DNA of 64,000 nt. Source: Struthio camelus (Eukaryota > Chordata > Aves > Struthioniformes > Struthionidae). The stretch lies in contig NC_090944.1 of NCBI RefSeq assembly GCF_040807025.1, positions 114,956,238 to 115,020,237 on the forward strand, in the 5' to 3' direction. The position numbers and the translations under genes were made by a program. This document shows, in pieces, positions 54,301 to 64,000 of the stretch. The notes beneath the pieces were generated by a model. It was not told the DNA's origin. It searched no databases and saw only the letters and a list, made by a program, of their open reading frames with translations. Numbering within the stretch: position 1 is the first letter of the stretch; the number at the start of each line of letters is the position of its first letter.

Positions 54301-57300
54301 AGGCAGAGTTAGGCAGAGTTGGGGAGGATGTTCATCTGTCTGGATCTGCATGCGTCTGTCTAGAATCTGCATTCTCTTTGGGGATGCAGTTTGCATAGAA
54401 TTTCATTGTTGTTCATTTATTAATGCTGATTTAATGGGCAAGGTTAACGCTGATAAAATACATTCACAGTTAATTTTGATAATTCCTACTGATTTCTGAA
54501 GTATATGATACCAGTTCTGGAGAAGGGGAAAGGAGTTGTTTTCCTGGGAGTGCAGTTGCTCACCATTGTGAATAAAGATGGTTTACTTGCTGGAGCAAAG
54601 GGTGAATGCCTTGGGTGAGCAACTTCTCTTTATCCCGTTTACTAAGTATTATCTGATTCTGACAATGGCAGTCACTGCAAATATGTTGTGGTAATGAACA
54701 AGGACTTAATCTCAGTTTCAGAATTTTACTGTGGAATCCTGCAGATACTTCCAGCATTTTGGGGGGCGCTTACTGTGAGAGGTGGAAATGAGGACTGTTC
54801 TGCCTTGCTTGGAATCTTTTTTTGATTGATTTGTGGTTTAGAAGCTGCATTAGTTTTACAAGACCTTATTGTTTTTGTGCAGCAATATTTAAGAATCGTA
54901 CGAATGTCGATTAGTGATTTTGCCCAGGCTCTATACAGTCTTGTGGCCTCTGTCTCCCTCTTCAGGTTCAGTGTAGCCATTGCACCAGGAAAGATTTAAA
55001 GTGTCTTGCTGTAAATGCAGTTTCTGCATTTTGCATACTTCGAAAATAGGGAAGGGAGGAGAGGAGTGTGGGGTAAAGTATGAGGCCTCACAGAGGAGAA
55101 ATATGAACATCTGTTGCATGAAATTACATATACTTTATTTTAAAAGAAAATTAAAAAAGAAAGTGTAAAGACTTAGCAAAACATTTCAGATGACTACAAA
55201 CGAGGAAATGCAACTAAACTTGGGTTTTTTCTGGCCTGCAAAATGGCCAACTGTGCTTTGTGTATGGCACGTTTCTTCAGGGAGATGTCATTTTAAAAAC
55301 GCACCATTAAAATTAATTGCAGGTGTTCTTTTTTGAAAACTATTGAAGTAGAGGAAAACTTAAAAATAGTGTATGTGAAGGACCTTTGGGATGATCAAAA
55401 GCAGGTTTTTTTTTTTTGCTTAAAAATATTGTCACTGAAGTAAATCTATATTCGTTCTCCTAGAATTGGAGCACTGGACCTCTCTTCTTTTCAGAGATCT
55501 AAAGCTCTTGTCTTAAAGTTTCTAAAGCTACTAGTGACTGCTGTTGCTCTAGTTTCTGTAGGCTTTCAGAAAGAAAAACTTAAGATTCCAGCTTCTGAAA
55601 AACCAGGCCACTGTAATCTATCCTAGGCTGGATATCTGAAATCATTATCTTCTGAAAAGATAGGCACCTCTTTATAGTCTGACAGGAGCCTGAGATTTAT
55701 GCTGTGATGTTTCCTTATCTACACCTGAATCTTGCTGTCCTGGGTTTAAGCCAGGGTGATATTAGAGGGAAACTGCATAATTAATAGAAAAAGAGGTGCT
55801 GCTTTGTCGGATTGCCTTCACAAACGGCACCTCCTGGTGCTGCTGAGAGGTTTGGAATGTGAGGGAACAGGCAGGGGCTGTGGCTGTAGGGATTCACAGG
55901 TTGTATGAAGCACATGAGACGACCAGATTATACTAAAGATGAATTTGCATAACTTGTTGTGATAGATGTGTATATTTACACTGCTTTTCATTGACTACTG
56001 TATTTTCCTCCTCTAGATTTTTACCAGCTATATTGACCTGTTGTATCCCACAGAAGATAGAAATGACCGGTTAAGAGACTCTTATTTCTTTAATTGTGAT
56101 TGCAAGGAGTGCATTACAAAAGAAAAGGTAATAAAAATGGTGTGAAATGTTTTTTTCTAGTTATCAAGGTACTTACCTAGGTCCTTAGATACAGCATTCT
56201 GTCTGACTTAACTAATTTTCGGAAAGCGAAATAATAGGGTTTTGTTTTTGTTTTTTTATCTAGAAGACTTTCCGTTACACATTCTTTCCACTGTAATCAC
56301 GACACATTAGGAAATTTCCTGGTAGACGCTTATTTGAAGTTGAACTACAAAGGGCAGATGAAGACTTTGTTAAAAACTAGATAATTATACTGTGTATCTG
56401 CATTACTTGGCCAAAAAAATTTAGTTCAGAACTCACTATTTGTAACTGCATGTTTTCTTCCTCCTCCTAGCTAGTTAATCTTGCTTGGGCATTTTTTGTG
56501 TCCTGGTCTGGGATAAAGTCCTGCTGCAGTCACTGGCTGGGGCGTCTCAGTCAGTCCTAAGTGATGTTGTATGATATTGCTGGATGATTCAGAAAGCCAA
56601 CAGGATCTGTGAAACAGGATTTCCCGTGATTAAAAAAAGCGTATTCCTTCATCATGTCATACTTACTCACGGAACAGTCCTGGGTGACAGCTGCTTGTGA
56701 TCAGCAGGCCAGACTTGCTTTCATTAAGCACCCAAACCCAGCAGATACTGAAACAGCTGTGCCTGTCCTACCGGTTGTTTAGTTATCCTCTGCTGGAGAT
56801 CCTAGTAGAACTGAGCTTCGTGTGGCTCTTCTGCCGTTCCGGTCAAGATGGGTCTGACTGGCATAATCCTGATCCTGAAGCTGCAGGTCACTTATTCCCT
56901 CATTTTCACAGAGGGTCTCTTTTTAAAAGCTGCTTCCCAAACTGGCCAGACAGACTCTCCTTCCTCTAAATGGGTGTCATCTTTTGTAATTTTTTTTCAG
57001 CTAGTACCCAGTATTCTTGTTTGGAGCCATTCCATTGATCTTCTAGTTGTGTTTTTTCCCACAGTTCCCTTGATAATTTTGCCACTAAGTTTAATGAAGC
57101 AAGGATTTCATTCGTGATTACTAACAACATGCTACTCATGGAATCACCCGTCACTCAGCCTCCTTCAGTTCTGAACAAGTATCCCTCTAAGCCCTCTCAG
57201 CTGACAGGATGAAAGAAATCTATCAGCAAATTGAGGCTTAAACAGCGAAAGATTGTTTCCAGATTGCAGCCAACTCTTCGTGAAGTAGTAAGTTAGACGG

Positions 57301-60300
57301 AAATATAAGAGTAAATGGAGCTGTCCAGCAGAAAGTCAGTGTATAATAAAGAAATGTGTGGAAATGGTCTTTTTTGTTTAGATATGGAGGATACCATTCT
57401 GTCTTTAATATCTTCCCATTTTCCATTGAGGTATCATTTGTTGGTAGGCCTAAAGTATCTTAAAATTAAATTTATTTTAATCCCTGATCTCCTGGAAGCA
57501 ATGAAACTTCCTGTGTAAAACTGCTTTCATCACAAAATTGGAAAGCTCTTGGACCTTCCATGAGAGAGAGGGACTTCATGAAACTGGAGAACGGCAAGTG
57601 AACTGGAAGGCAGAGGATTTTAGGATTTCCAGCCAAGGCTTTAGAGAAAAATTGCAAGGGCACATTCTACCTTTGTTCTTATAGTCTTTGAAGAGTTGAG
57701 GTTCCCATCTATGTCTTTTTATTAGAGTAATTTTGTGTAGCAGGTGCATCGTTATTTGTTGGACCTGGAACCTGCATTTATAACTTCATAACATTTTAGC
57801 GTTGTGTTTCCCTTAGGATAAAGAGAAACTGGAAATCCGCAAGCTGAATGATCCTCCATCAGCAGAGGCGGTATGGGACATGATCAAATATGCCAGGAAT
57901 GTGATTGAGGAATTCAGGAGAGCAAAACACTACAAATATATCCTTTGTCTCACGCTGACTCCAGTGGCTTGCTGTGTGACCTAAAAATCTTATCTGGTGA
58001 CTTGTGTCAAAAGTACCTGGGGGGGAAAAATGTTATGGCCATTAGAATTTGGAATGTGCCTCTGTCCCTTTTGTGTCCAAACTCTGAAGAGTTTTCCCTG
58101 AGAACAAATGGCAGTTTACCACTGCTAGTGTTGTGGGATTGGAAGACCCTAGGTTTGTTCCTTCCTCTTCGGTTTTAAATTTTTATCAGTAAGGCCTAAT
58201 ACTGTCTTCACAGGACAAGCCAGAGACAAGTATAAGTGTGAATGTGTGTGTATGTGGTTAGCGTGCGGTAGTATTGCCTGTTTTTGAGAGACTGCATGCT
58301 AGGCTGTGGCAGCAGCTGATGGTCACAGCCCTACCTGTTGTAACAGTGGTGCAGTGCAGGAAAAAAAAAGCAAGGTTCACTGGGCCAGAATTAGACCAGG
58401 CTATCTCATGCCTAATTCTGTACCCACTGCACACAGAGTTTCACTCCCCCTTCTTCTGACATCTCTGGACCAGCAGCAATTCATAATTTTTTTAATTTTT
58501 TATTTTTGAAATCCCAAAGCTAGGTTTGTAGAACAGAATGCCTTAGCTCTGGAGTTGTAGCATAGAAGTACTGATGCCATTTGAGAGGGGAGGACTTTTC
58601 AAGACCATTCTGAACAAGTGTAAGGCAAATCTTCTTTGGCAGTACCACATAGCTGTTTAATCGAAGACCATCTGTTTATTGCATTCCTTGACTTCTTCAT
58701 ACCTCCTACTGAATTGTTGGAGATTTGTGAGCTTAGTCTGGACAAGATGGGTGCAGTATTTGAAGATAGTAATGTTTATATGTTACACATGATGTATCAG
58801 GCCATGGGTGTCTGTCTTTACATGCAGGACTGGGAAGGTGCACTTCGTTACGGGCAAAAAATTATCAGACCATACAGGTAAATGTAAGACTTTTTACTGC
58901 TGTAGTTCAGTAATCTGAATAACTAAAACATGTTTGGGCAGAGATCACTTCTCTGGGTACATATTATATAAGCTTGCTGTCTATGACATCAGTACTCAGA
59001 AGGGAACGTTTAAGTCTTGGGACAGATTTTGTTAACATCACAACGTAGCCTGCAATGTGTAGCAAAAGGTGACTGTCTGAAATTCCTGCCTTGATCTCTC
59101 AAAATAAGTTTTACCATCTTGGTGGGTGCTGTGACAGTTCTGCTTAGCTAGGTAAATACTTTTTTTTTTTTTTAAATATCCTGCTAATAGTTTTCCAAAA
59201 CAGGGCTTTGAAGTGCATCTGCAGTCAGTATTTTGTTCAAGGTAAGTGAGGCAAAGCCCAGGTTGTTACTGTCGACCCCCCAGCCGGTCCTGTCTCTGCA
59301 GTAGCACAGCAGTCACGATTGCAGGGAAGCAGAGCCGTGTCCCAGGGCTGGGGCTGAGCAGCAGAGGGAGCTGGAGCTAAGCGCAGCTCCTGCCTTGGAG
59401 GCTAAGTCTGTTGGTGCCCTGACGTCCTTGATCTCCACCACCCTCGAGCTCGTGGTGTGGGGGTGAGCGCAGGCTGAAGCCCTCACTCGGGGCAAGGCAG
59501 CACACAGCCGCAGGAAAAATTAGTATTCTTTGTTGGTTTTTTTCGGGGGAGAGGGGGAGGAGTGCCTTTAAAGCAGTGACCTTGTTCATTACAGCCAGCC
59601 AGTTACTCACTGAATCCAATCCTGCTGTGAGTCTTCCAAGCAAACTCTCTTCTTGAGACGTGGCTTTCTTTCCAGACGGGCTGGGGGGAAGCACAAGCGA
59701 AGCTCTCCCTTCAGAGCGGATGCCAACGTCAAGTCACAGATCGCTTGGCAGAGAGCAGTGATACAGAGAACGTGCCAACACGCTCCCCCTGGGAGCTCAG
59801 TACTATTTATCATCCCTGGGCCTTGCCCAGCTCCTCTGGCTCCGAGCCTGGCATTCCAGGTCAGCTCTGCTGAACCAGGCTCTGTTAGTTCAGCGTGCTG
59901 CAAGTACAGAATAGCATGTGCGCTATGCATGCCGCCAAGAGCCCTTTGCTTTCCATTAAAGGCTGACTGTTGTGGAAGCAGCAAAGTTACTTTTGTGGGT
60001 GTAGAGTGGCTCAGAAAACTAGTAACAATGCAATCTCTTTCTTTAGTTGGCTGGATTAAAACTAGTGACAGAAAGTCATTGCCATCTGACAGCTGTTCAG
60101 AGGCATATGGTAGTTTCGGTTCAATTCCCAGTTGACAGGCATCCCCATCACAGAAACAATTGGCGCTGGCTTTTGGCAGGCAGAGCAGAGGGGACGAGCG
60201 CTGAATGGGCAGGGGCAGCAAGAGCCAACCTCATGCCCCTCAAGAGGGGACAGGGCTGGGAAAATGCTATGAAACTGCAGGGTTTGATAAAGCTGCATTT

Positions 60301-62566
60301 CTTTCTCTCTTGCAGTAAGCATTACCCCTCCTACTCGCTGAATGTTGCATCCATGTGGCTGAAATTAGGGAGGCTGTATATGGCGCTGGAGAACAGAACG
60401 GCTGGAGTTAAAGCCCTAAAGAGGGTATTTCCTGGTTTCTTCATTTGTACTAGTTTCACTTTAGGCATGGAATCATTGAAACACTAAGTGCTTCTCTGTC
60501 AGTAAACCTAGCTTGGTAGATAGTGCAACATGTGTTAATATATTTGGTTACTGGAGTTATGTCTCAGTTTTGATTTATTCCAAAGATGTGGTATAGGATT
60601 GTTCTCTCACACAAAGGGTCTTAGCTTTCTGCAATGAACTTCTACTGTAGCATTTGGAATGAGTATTATGGTTACATCACTTCTGTCATATATTCTTCAC
60701 TGAGTTAGAGCTGTACTAGCGTAAATGAAGCAGAACTCTTCTCTCCTTTGCTAGATAAGGACAGAAAAAATGTCTGGCCCTTAAAAAAGGGACACAGTGT
60801 TTCATTGGTGTCTATGATTTCCATATCCAAGTTAAACTAGGCATGCTTTTGGTGGTTATTTGTTCTGGAACCAATTGATTTTTAAATAGCTGAAGGGAAT
60901 TCAATGCATATGGTAATGCTGAAATTGGCAAATACAGCATTTGGGTTTACATTTTTCTTCACCCCTCTTTATTAGTCTGTTCTTTATTCTTTAGGTCTTT
61001 ATTCTTTTTTTATTAGGCTGTACCATGTTTCATGCCTTTCTTCCCCTATTGTTGTTGGACAAAAGTTTATTTTAGTTTCTTAAATGTCACTGACTACTGT
61101 AGTGTATAATGACTTGGTCTGGAATGTCGTGATATTTTTCCTTTTCTGATGCTGGCAAGTTTTTAGCCAGCAATAACAGACCCATCCAGTCATCATGAAA
61201 GATACCACAAAAATATACACTCTAAAATGTAACCAATACCTTGTTTAAAATTAGCATAGATTTTTCCCTTCTCTTTAGTGTTAAAGCTTTGACTAAAACT
61301 GGGATTTGTGCCAGTGGGTTTGTGGAATGGGGAGGTGGAGGGGAACTGTAGGTAGATTTGTTGGCATAGTTAGCTTCTGAACACAAACATTTTCTAATGA
61401 CTCATTTTCAAAAGCTGCCTACAGGAACTGCCCAAAGTTATCCCAGTCCTTAACGTTTGGGATTTAGTAGAAAAACAAAGCCATTGCTCTCTGTCAGTTT
61501 GCAAGCAGCTCAGGCAGAAGGCTGTCATGTTTTGTTTTGGGCAAGAGGGGAAACGGAGTCATTGCCCACTGCTGCTCAGGTAGAAGCAAGCTAAGGCTCA
61601 TGCTGTACTTACTAACAAACACAGAGGGTAAATCTGCCAACGCTTCCTGAGAAGAGAGTAACTAAATGCTCTGACTGTGAGGTTGCTGCCGTTCCTCACT
61701 TTATTTTAGCGCTTTGGTCCTTAAATGTTCTCAGACATATTCCTAATTTACTTCTTTCAGTTCTATCTATGCTGTCTTTTCTTCCATCTGTTTGGGGCCA
61801 CTGCTATCTCTTTCTCAAGTGGAAAGCTTGCCTGTAAAACCCACTCTTTAATGCGTTTGTGGATATTTGCAGGAAACTGCAGTAACGTAGGTGTGACTAT
61901 CTGAAACATTCACTCCTAGGACCAGAGCTGTCTCTAGGTAACACAGCAGGGAGTCCTGCACCGCAGAGATTCAGAAATCTGACAAGATCTCACTTCAGTT
62001 GTTACACAAGCAGTCACTTCCTCCTTAAAGCATTGGTAGCTCCTGGAAGAGGTGAAGGGTTTACAGAATGAAGTCTGAAACCCCTTAAAGTAACTTTTGC
62101 AATAGCCCTGCTCATCAATCTGATAGCTGAAAGATAAATTGGTAGGAACAGAGCTGTATCTGATACTGGTTAAGTCCTCTGCTAGAATATTCCCTACCCC
62201 ACTTGCAGTTTTCTCTCCTAGAGCTGGTTGCATTCAAAGTAGTTTTGTAAGGAATGTCATTTTGAAAGGTGCTTTAGGATCCTTTAAGATGAAAGATGTA
62301 TTCTATGAATGTAAAAACCTTTATTACTTAGTTTTGAATTTCATTTTTATTTCCTACTGGCTTTATGACTACAAGGGGACAAAAAGTAGCTAGAGGTGTC
62401 AGACTGCTTCAAACCTCTGAAGAGAGTATTTATAGCCTGGTGTTATATATGAATCAATTGTGTGAATATTTTTTTCTTTTCATAGGCAATTGCTATCATG
62501 GAAGTAGCACACGGGAAAGATCATCCATACATTTCAGAGATCAAAAAGGAATTAGAGGACCACTGA
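33123..62566 (+). CDS. SMYD2: SMYD2, SET and MYND domain lysine methyltransferase (12 coding exons)
   Basis: The CDS joins 33123-33310, 36097-36160, 43677-43787, 45414-45474, 47909-48033, 51815-51882, 53540-53642, 56017-56127, 57817-57937, 58703-58877, 60316-60424 and 62486-62566. That is 1317 nt, or 438 residues plus TGA. Known family role: a cytosolic and nuclear SAM-dependent monomethyltransferase acting on p53, RB1, HSP90 and histone H3. Visible in the translation: the SAM-loop GKGRG at residues 21-25; MYND zinc ligands Cys57, 60, 70, 73, 79, 83, His91 and Cys95; NHSCC at 211-215; GEEIFTSY ending at Tyr245; post-SET Cys267, 269 and 272; then a C-terminal helical TPR-like domain to residue 438. 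All spacings match human SMYD2 (recalled) with a constant +5 offset. The start at 33123 is the only ATG after an in-frame TGA at 32880. Eleven introns are split by GT-AG sites except intron 9, which is AT-AC. Confidence 0.97.
33311..36096 (+). other. SMYD2 intron 1
   Basis: 2.8-kb GT-AG intron. The first 450 bases stay GC-rich and include a C-run at about 33334-33351, which would be G-rich on the - strand. The rest is AT-rich, and I recognise nothing coding in it. Confidence 0.9.
36097..36160 (+). CDS. SMYD2: SMYD2 exon 2
   Basis: Follows acceptor ttcttaag and completes Arg63. It codes KEGLSKCGRCKQAFYCNVECQ (21 residues, written here as KEGLSKCGRC + KQAFYCNVECQ), carrying MYND Cys70, 73, 79 and 83. 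The donor is CAG|gtacgt and the exon ends in phase 0. Confidence 0.97.
36161..43676 (+). other. SMYD2 intron 2 (longest)
   Basis: 7.5-kb GT-AG intron. Contains homopolymer T runs (for example 39958-39971) but no frame or repeat I can name. Confidence 0.9.
43677..43787 (+). CDS. SMYD2: SMYD2 exon 3
   Basis: Begins after tttcag with KEDWPMHKLEC, which supplies the last MYND ligands His91 and Cys95. It continues into the SET-I helical region through NWNPSETVRLTARILAKQ. It is 37 codons in phase 0 at both ends. The donor is CAG|gtgagc. Confidence 0.97.
43788..45413 (+). other. SMYD2 intron 3
   Basis: 1.6-kb GT-AG intron. It includes a short alternating TG/CA-type stretch near 44780-44810. Nothing else recognised. 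Confidence 0.88.
45414..45474 (+). CDS. SMYD2: SMYD2 exon 4
   Basis: Short exon after ttgctag, coding residues 122-141 (KAYPERTESEKLLAVEEFES) plus the first base of His142. It lies in the SET-I insert. The donor is C|gtaagt, a strong consensus. Confidence 0.96.
45475..47908 (+). other. SMYD2 intron 4
   Basis: 2.4-kb GT-AG intron with a T16 run at 45666-45681. No gene or identifiable repeat seen. Confidence 0.88.
47909..48033 (+). CDS. SMYD2: SMYD2 exon 5
   Basis: Follows tccacag and completes His142. It codes LDKLDNEKRELIQNDIAALH and onward to LVVLFAQ (residues 142-183), the helical SET-I insert leading into the core SET fold. The donor is CAA|gtaagt. Confidence 0.97.
48316..48420 (+). repeat. 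possible tRNA-derived SINE relic
   Basis: An A-box-like stretch tagtgcagtggt near 48325 is followed about 45 bases later by ggtatgagacc (48369-48379), which resembles the RNA polymerase III B box GGTTCGANNCC. The spacing and the intervening caaaaggctgctgg phrase fit old tRNA-derived SINEs. Divergence is high and no flanking duplication is evident. Confidence 0.35.
49061..49279 (+). repeat. 12-bp minisatellite, 18 copies, in SMYD2 intron 5
   Basis: The unit TTTTTCTGAATA recurs in exact register; ctgaata is found every 12 bases from 49064 to 49268, giving 18 copies with no mismatch that I see. Because 12 is a multiple of three, two forward frames stay open through the array (repeating SEYF and LNIF); these are artefacts of the repeat, not genes. 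Perfect identity suggests recent expansion or copy-number polymorphism. Confidence 0.97.
51815..51882 (+). CDS. SMYD2: SMYD2 exon 6
   Basis: Follows ttccctag and codes VNCNGFTIEDEELSHLGSAI then FP (184-205) plus two bases of Asp206. IEDEE is a conserved acidic stretch of the family near the substrate side. The donor is GA|gtaggc. Reading straight through would hit a stop at once, and joining to exon 7 restores the family sequence. Confidence 0.95.
51883..53539 (+). other. SMYD2 intron 6
   Basis: 1.7-kb GT-AG intron with a T23 homopolymer at 52724-52746. Nothing else recognised. Confidence 0.88.
53540..53642 (+). CDS. SMYD2: SMYD2 exon 7
   Basis: After cttttacag it completes Asp206 and codes VALMNHSCCPNVIVTYKGTL and on to EIEPGEE (207-240). 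It holds the core SET motif NHSCxPN: Asn211 and His212 lie in the SAM pocket, and Cys214 is a post-SET zinc ligand. The donor is GAG|gtaaat. Confidence 0.97.
53643..56016 (+). other. SMYD2 intron 7
   Basis: 2.4-kb GT-AG intron. Apart from a weak MIR-like fragment near 53870-53935, I see no named element. Confidence 0.88.
53870..53935 (+). repeat. possible MIR/CORE-SINE fragment
   Basis: The phrase ctcagtttacccatctgtaa at 53890-53909, followed by aatgagg, closely resembles the most conserved part of MIR-type SINEs (ctcagtttcctcatctgtaaaatgggg). The flanks have diverged beyond recognition. Confidence 0.4.
56017..56127 (+). CDS. SMYD2: SMYD2 exon 8
   Basis: After cctctag it codes IFTSYIDLLYPTEDRNDRLR and then DSYFFNCDCKEC (241-277). 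It contains the active-site tyrosines of the family (Tyr245, Tyr263) and the post-SET Cys-x-Cys-x2-Cys (267, 269, 272). The donor is AAG|gtaata. Confidence 0.97.
56128..57816 (+). other. SMYD2 intron 8
   Basis: 1.7-kb GT-AG intron. No repeat or open frame worth naming was seen. Confidence 0.88.
57817..57937 (+). CDS. SMYD2: SMYD2 exon 9 (ends at a U12-type AT donor)
   Basis: After cccttag it codes residues 278-317, starting DKEKLEIRKLNDPP and ending FRRAKHYK, plus the first base of Ser318. It is followed directly by atatccttt rather than GT. This is the start of the C-terminal helical domain. Confidence 0.95.
57938..58702 (+). other. SMYD2: U12-type AT-AC intron (SMYD2 intron 9)
   Basis: The 765-nt intron starts atatccttt (57938-57946), a perfect match to the U12 AT-AC donor consensus. 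It ends ttcatac (AC at 58701-58702). A branch-site match ttccttgac lies at 58684-58692, and the branch A at 58691 is 11 nt from the 3' end, inside the short range typical of U12 introns. No long pyrimidine tract precedes the acceptor. Only this AT-AC joining gives the family's uninterrupted HYKSPTELLE sequence. The intron is phase 1 and splits Ser318. The minor spliceosome (U11/U12, U4atac/U6atac) is therefore expected to remove it. Confidence 0.93.
58703..58877 (+). CDS. SMYD2: SMYD2 exon 10 (begins at a U12-type AC acceptor)
   Basis: Begins right after ttcttcatac. CT completes Ser318, followed by PTELLEICELS through SNVYMLHMMYQAMGVCLYMQ to IRPY (319-375) and two bases of Ser376. It codes the TPR-like helices of the C-terminal domain. 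The donor is AG|gtaaat. Confidence 0.96.
58878..60315 (+). other. SMYD2 intron 10
   Basis: 1.4-kb GT-AG intron. From about 59260 to 60260 it is more GC-rich than the other introns and carries overlapping open frames on both strands, the longest on the - strand (59607-60221), which begins at TTG rather than ATG. No family is recognisable in any of them, so I treat them as chance frames. Confidence 0.85.
60316..60424 (+). CDS. SMYD2: SMYD2 exon 11
   Basis: After ctcttgcag it completes Ser376 and codes KHYPSYSLNVASMWLKLGRL and on to GVKALKR (377-412), a TPR-like helix pair. The donor is AGG|gtattt, a weaker +4 to +6 match than the other U2 donors of the gene. Confidence 0.95.
60425..62485 (+). 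other. SMYD2 intron 11
   Basis: 2.1-kb GT-AG intron, AT-rich. Nothing recognisable inside. Confidence 0.88.
62486..62566 (+). CDS. SMYD2: SMYD2 exon 12 (last coding exon)
   Basis: After ttttcatag it codes AIAIMEVAHGKDHPYISEIK then KELEDH and TGA (413-438). The end corresponds to the human C-terminus IESH (recalled). Confidence 0.96.
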   Translation, partial: AIAIMEVAHGKDHPYISEIKKELEDH

Positions 62567-62870
62567 GCCTTTGAATCTATGCAATCCTTCAAACCTTTAT
62601 TTAAAAAGCCTTGTTATGGAAGCCTTCAGGAGTGCTTTGAAAATTGGTAGCGTATGAACACATTTCTGTTCTGTAATTGGAATGACAAACACACTTAGGC
62701 CTTGGAAAATGTTTCTAGCTTCCACAAATCTGATTGCCTTTTTTAACGGAAACATCATGATTTCATAGAGGGTATGCGTTTTGACAGATCAGGTGCAAAG
62801 AGGACTACTTTTTCTTTATGGATTTTAATGTTTCCTGTGTAAAGTAAATAAAGTGGTCTGACCCTTCTTG
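62567..62870 (+). other. SMYD2: SMYD2 3' UTR
   Basis: AT-rich sequence following the TGA, with no open frame. It runs to just past the first canonical polyadenylation hexamer at 62847. The cleavage point is estimated. Confidence 0.7.
62847..62852 (+). terminator. polyadenylation signal AATAAA for SMYD2
   Basis: Canonical AATAAA 280 nt after the stop codon, followed by a T-rich stretch suited to the downstream element. It is the first canonical hexamer after the stop. Confidence 0.75.
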
Positions 62871-62889
62871 ACTTTATTTATATATTTAC

Positions 62890-64000
62890 ATGAATGCAGA
62901 AGTTTTTTGCCCTCTACTTTCTCCCAAGATGTTTGTTTTATTTATACAGGCTAATTATTAGGCTGTAGGCTTTTTTTTTTTTTTTAAAGTATCAGGTGTC
63001 CATTTTTGTTTGCAATGGCTTAGCTCAGAGAAGGAGGATGTGCGGATGATGAATTCTGTGCCCTGTGCAAGAAAGCCATCATCTTTCTCTAAAACAGTTA
63101 ATCTGCAGGCCCATCACTGCTTCTACCAGGTGGGAATTCATCTCTAAGGCCTTAGAGCTCAGTATGCATTGAACAGAGAATGCCAGCACCTAGCTCAGAA
63201 GGACAGCATAAGGCTTGAACTGTATAACATCTGCCTTTTTAATCCCTTTTACAAGTTACACTGAATTTATTACAGAGGAGAGCCCATATTTCCTTACAGC
63301 GGTAGATTAAAGCTATTCTATTAGTTTGTTAGCAATTACTGTTAGTTGAGGAGCAAGAACATATTGTAGGGGAAAAATCTGAAGGGACTTGGTTTTCTCT
63401 GCACATACCTAAGTAAGACACTAGGTTTTTTTTTCAATTTAGATCAGTGACAGGCAATTGCTTTTTAAGGCTGAGGAGGAAAAGGAGGGAGAGAGTGGCC
63501 TTATACAGCTGAAGCATGTTGCAGAGTAAAGCTGTATGCCCATTCCTTACTTCTGTCAAGCTTATAAAGTTGGATGAGGGAGACGGCACATGACTGTTGT
63601 TCACGAACTTCATCCTGTGTTCATTCTTGTAAGTAAGTAGTGCTTTGAAAATAAATTTGCTCTAGAAAGAGGGTTTGTTAGATTGTTTTCCTGAAAGCTT
63701 TTACTGCTCTAGCAAGCAATTGTTGGTGGAGTAAATAAAGCTTACAAGTCCAGAGAGCCAAGGCCCCTTGCCACAGCCCCAAGCCTTAGGAAGTATGTAC
63801 CACAGTTGACTATTTTTGGCCTAACTTCATCTTGTCAAACAGCCTATTTTTTCCAAGAGAATACCACCTCTATTTTAGAAAAGGGAAAGCTGGGCTCTGG
63901 ACATGGCCCCAGCTGTATTCCAACTTTCAAAAATCAGATTAACCCTGTGTGGGCACCAGTATGCGTCTTGCCCCTATAAAACTGGATTACTGTTTGCAGA
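62890..64000. other. downstream flank of SMYD2
   Basis: No open frame or exon recognised on either strand. In mammals the next gene is PTPN14 in convergent orientation, and none of its coding sequence is visible here. A reverse-strand AATAAA (TTTATT at 62873-62878) could belong to a convergent transcript but may be chance. Confidence 0.6.
63650..63739 (+). terminator. candidate distal polyadenylation signals
   Basis: AATAAA at 63650-63655 and again at 63734-63739, about 800-890 nt past the proximal signal. They could serve a longer SMYD2 3' UTR. AT-rich sequence yields such hexamers by chance. Confidence 0.3.

Noticed and set aside
57945..58178. 77-codon frame at the start of intron 9
   Set aside because: It lies wholly inside the AT-AC intron and has no family similarity.
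59607..60221. Minus-strand frame of 204 codons in SMYD2 intron 10
   Set aside because: It starts with TTG, lies in a GC-richer intron block with open frames on both strands, and resembles no family.

Overview
The window is vertebrate nuclear DNA, most probably from a bird or another sauropsid. It is AT-rich with isolated CpG islands, has long gene-free stretches, shows degraded CR1/L3-type LINE and short amniote repeat relics, and lacks Alu- or L1-like sequence. The only protein-coding gene I can support is SMYD2, the lysine methyltransferase with split SET and MYND domains. It lies on the + strand, and all 12 coding exons can be placed between 33123 and 62566. They encode 438 residues, about five more than the human protein as I remember it, and the extra residues are all at the N-terminus.

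Layout: 1-32650 is intergenic. In mammals the interval upstream of SMYD2 is the PROX1-SMYD2 gene desert, and I infer the same here. It contains a 172-bp hAT-like miniature transposon (5438-5609), an orphan CpG island (about 6755-7700), several short fold-back amniote repeats, a decayed LINE copy (about 25690-26735) and a GC-rich tract (about 31137-31455). The SMYD2 CpG-island promoter and first exon lie at about 32660-33530. Introns occupy 33311-62485. A 12-bp minisatellite with 18 in-register copies sits in intron 5. Intron 9 is a textbook AT-AC (U12-type) intron. The 3' UTR ends near a polyadenylation signal at 62847, and 62890-64000 is downstream sequence.

How it works together: this is one housekeeping-type transcription unit driven by a TATA-less CpG island. 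It depends on the minor spliceosome for one intron, which joins the end of the post-SET region to the C-terminal helical (TPR-like) domain. The exon phases were checked one by one: every junction keeps the frame, and the only upstream in-frame stop (32880) has no ATG between it and the chosen start.

I see no tRNA, rRNA, CRISPR array or bacterial-type operon, and no evidence of a second coding gene. The remaining open frames are short, often lack an ATG, or look like chance frames.
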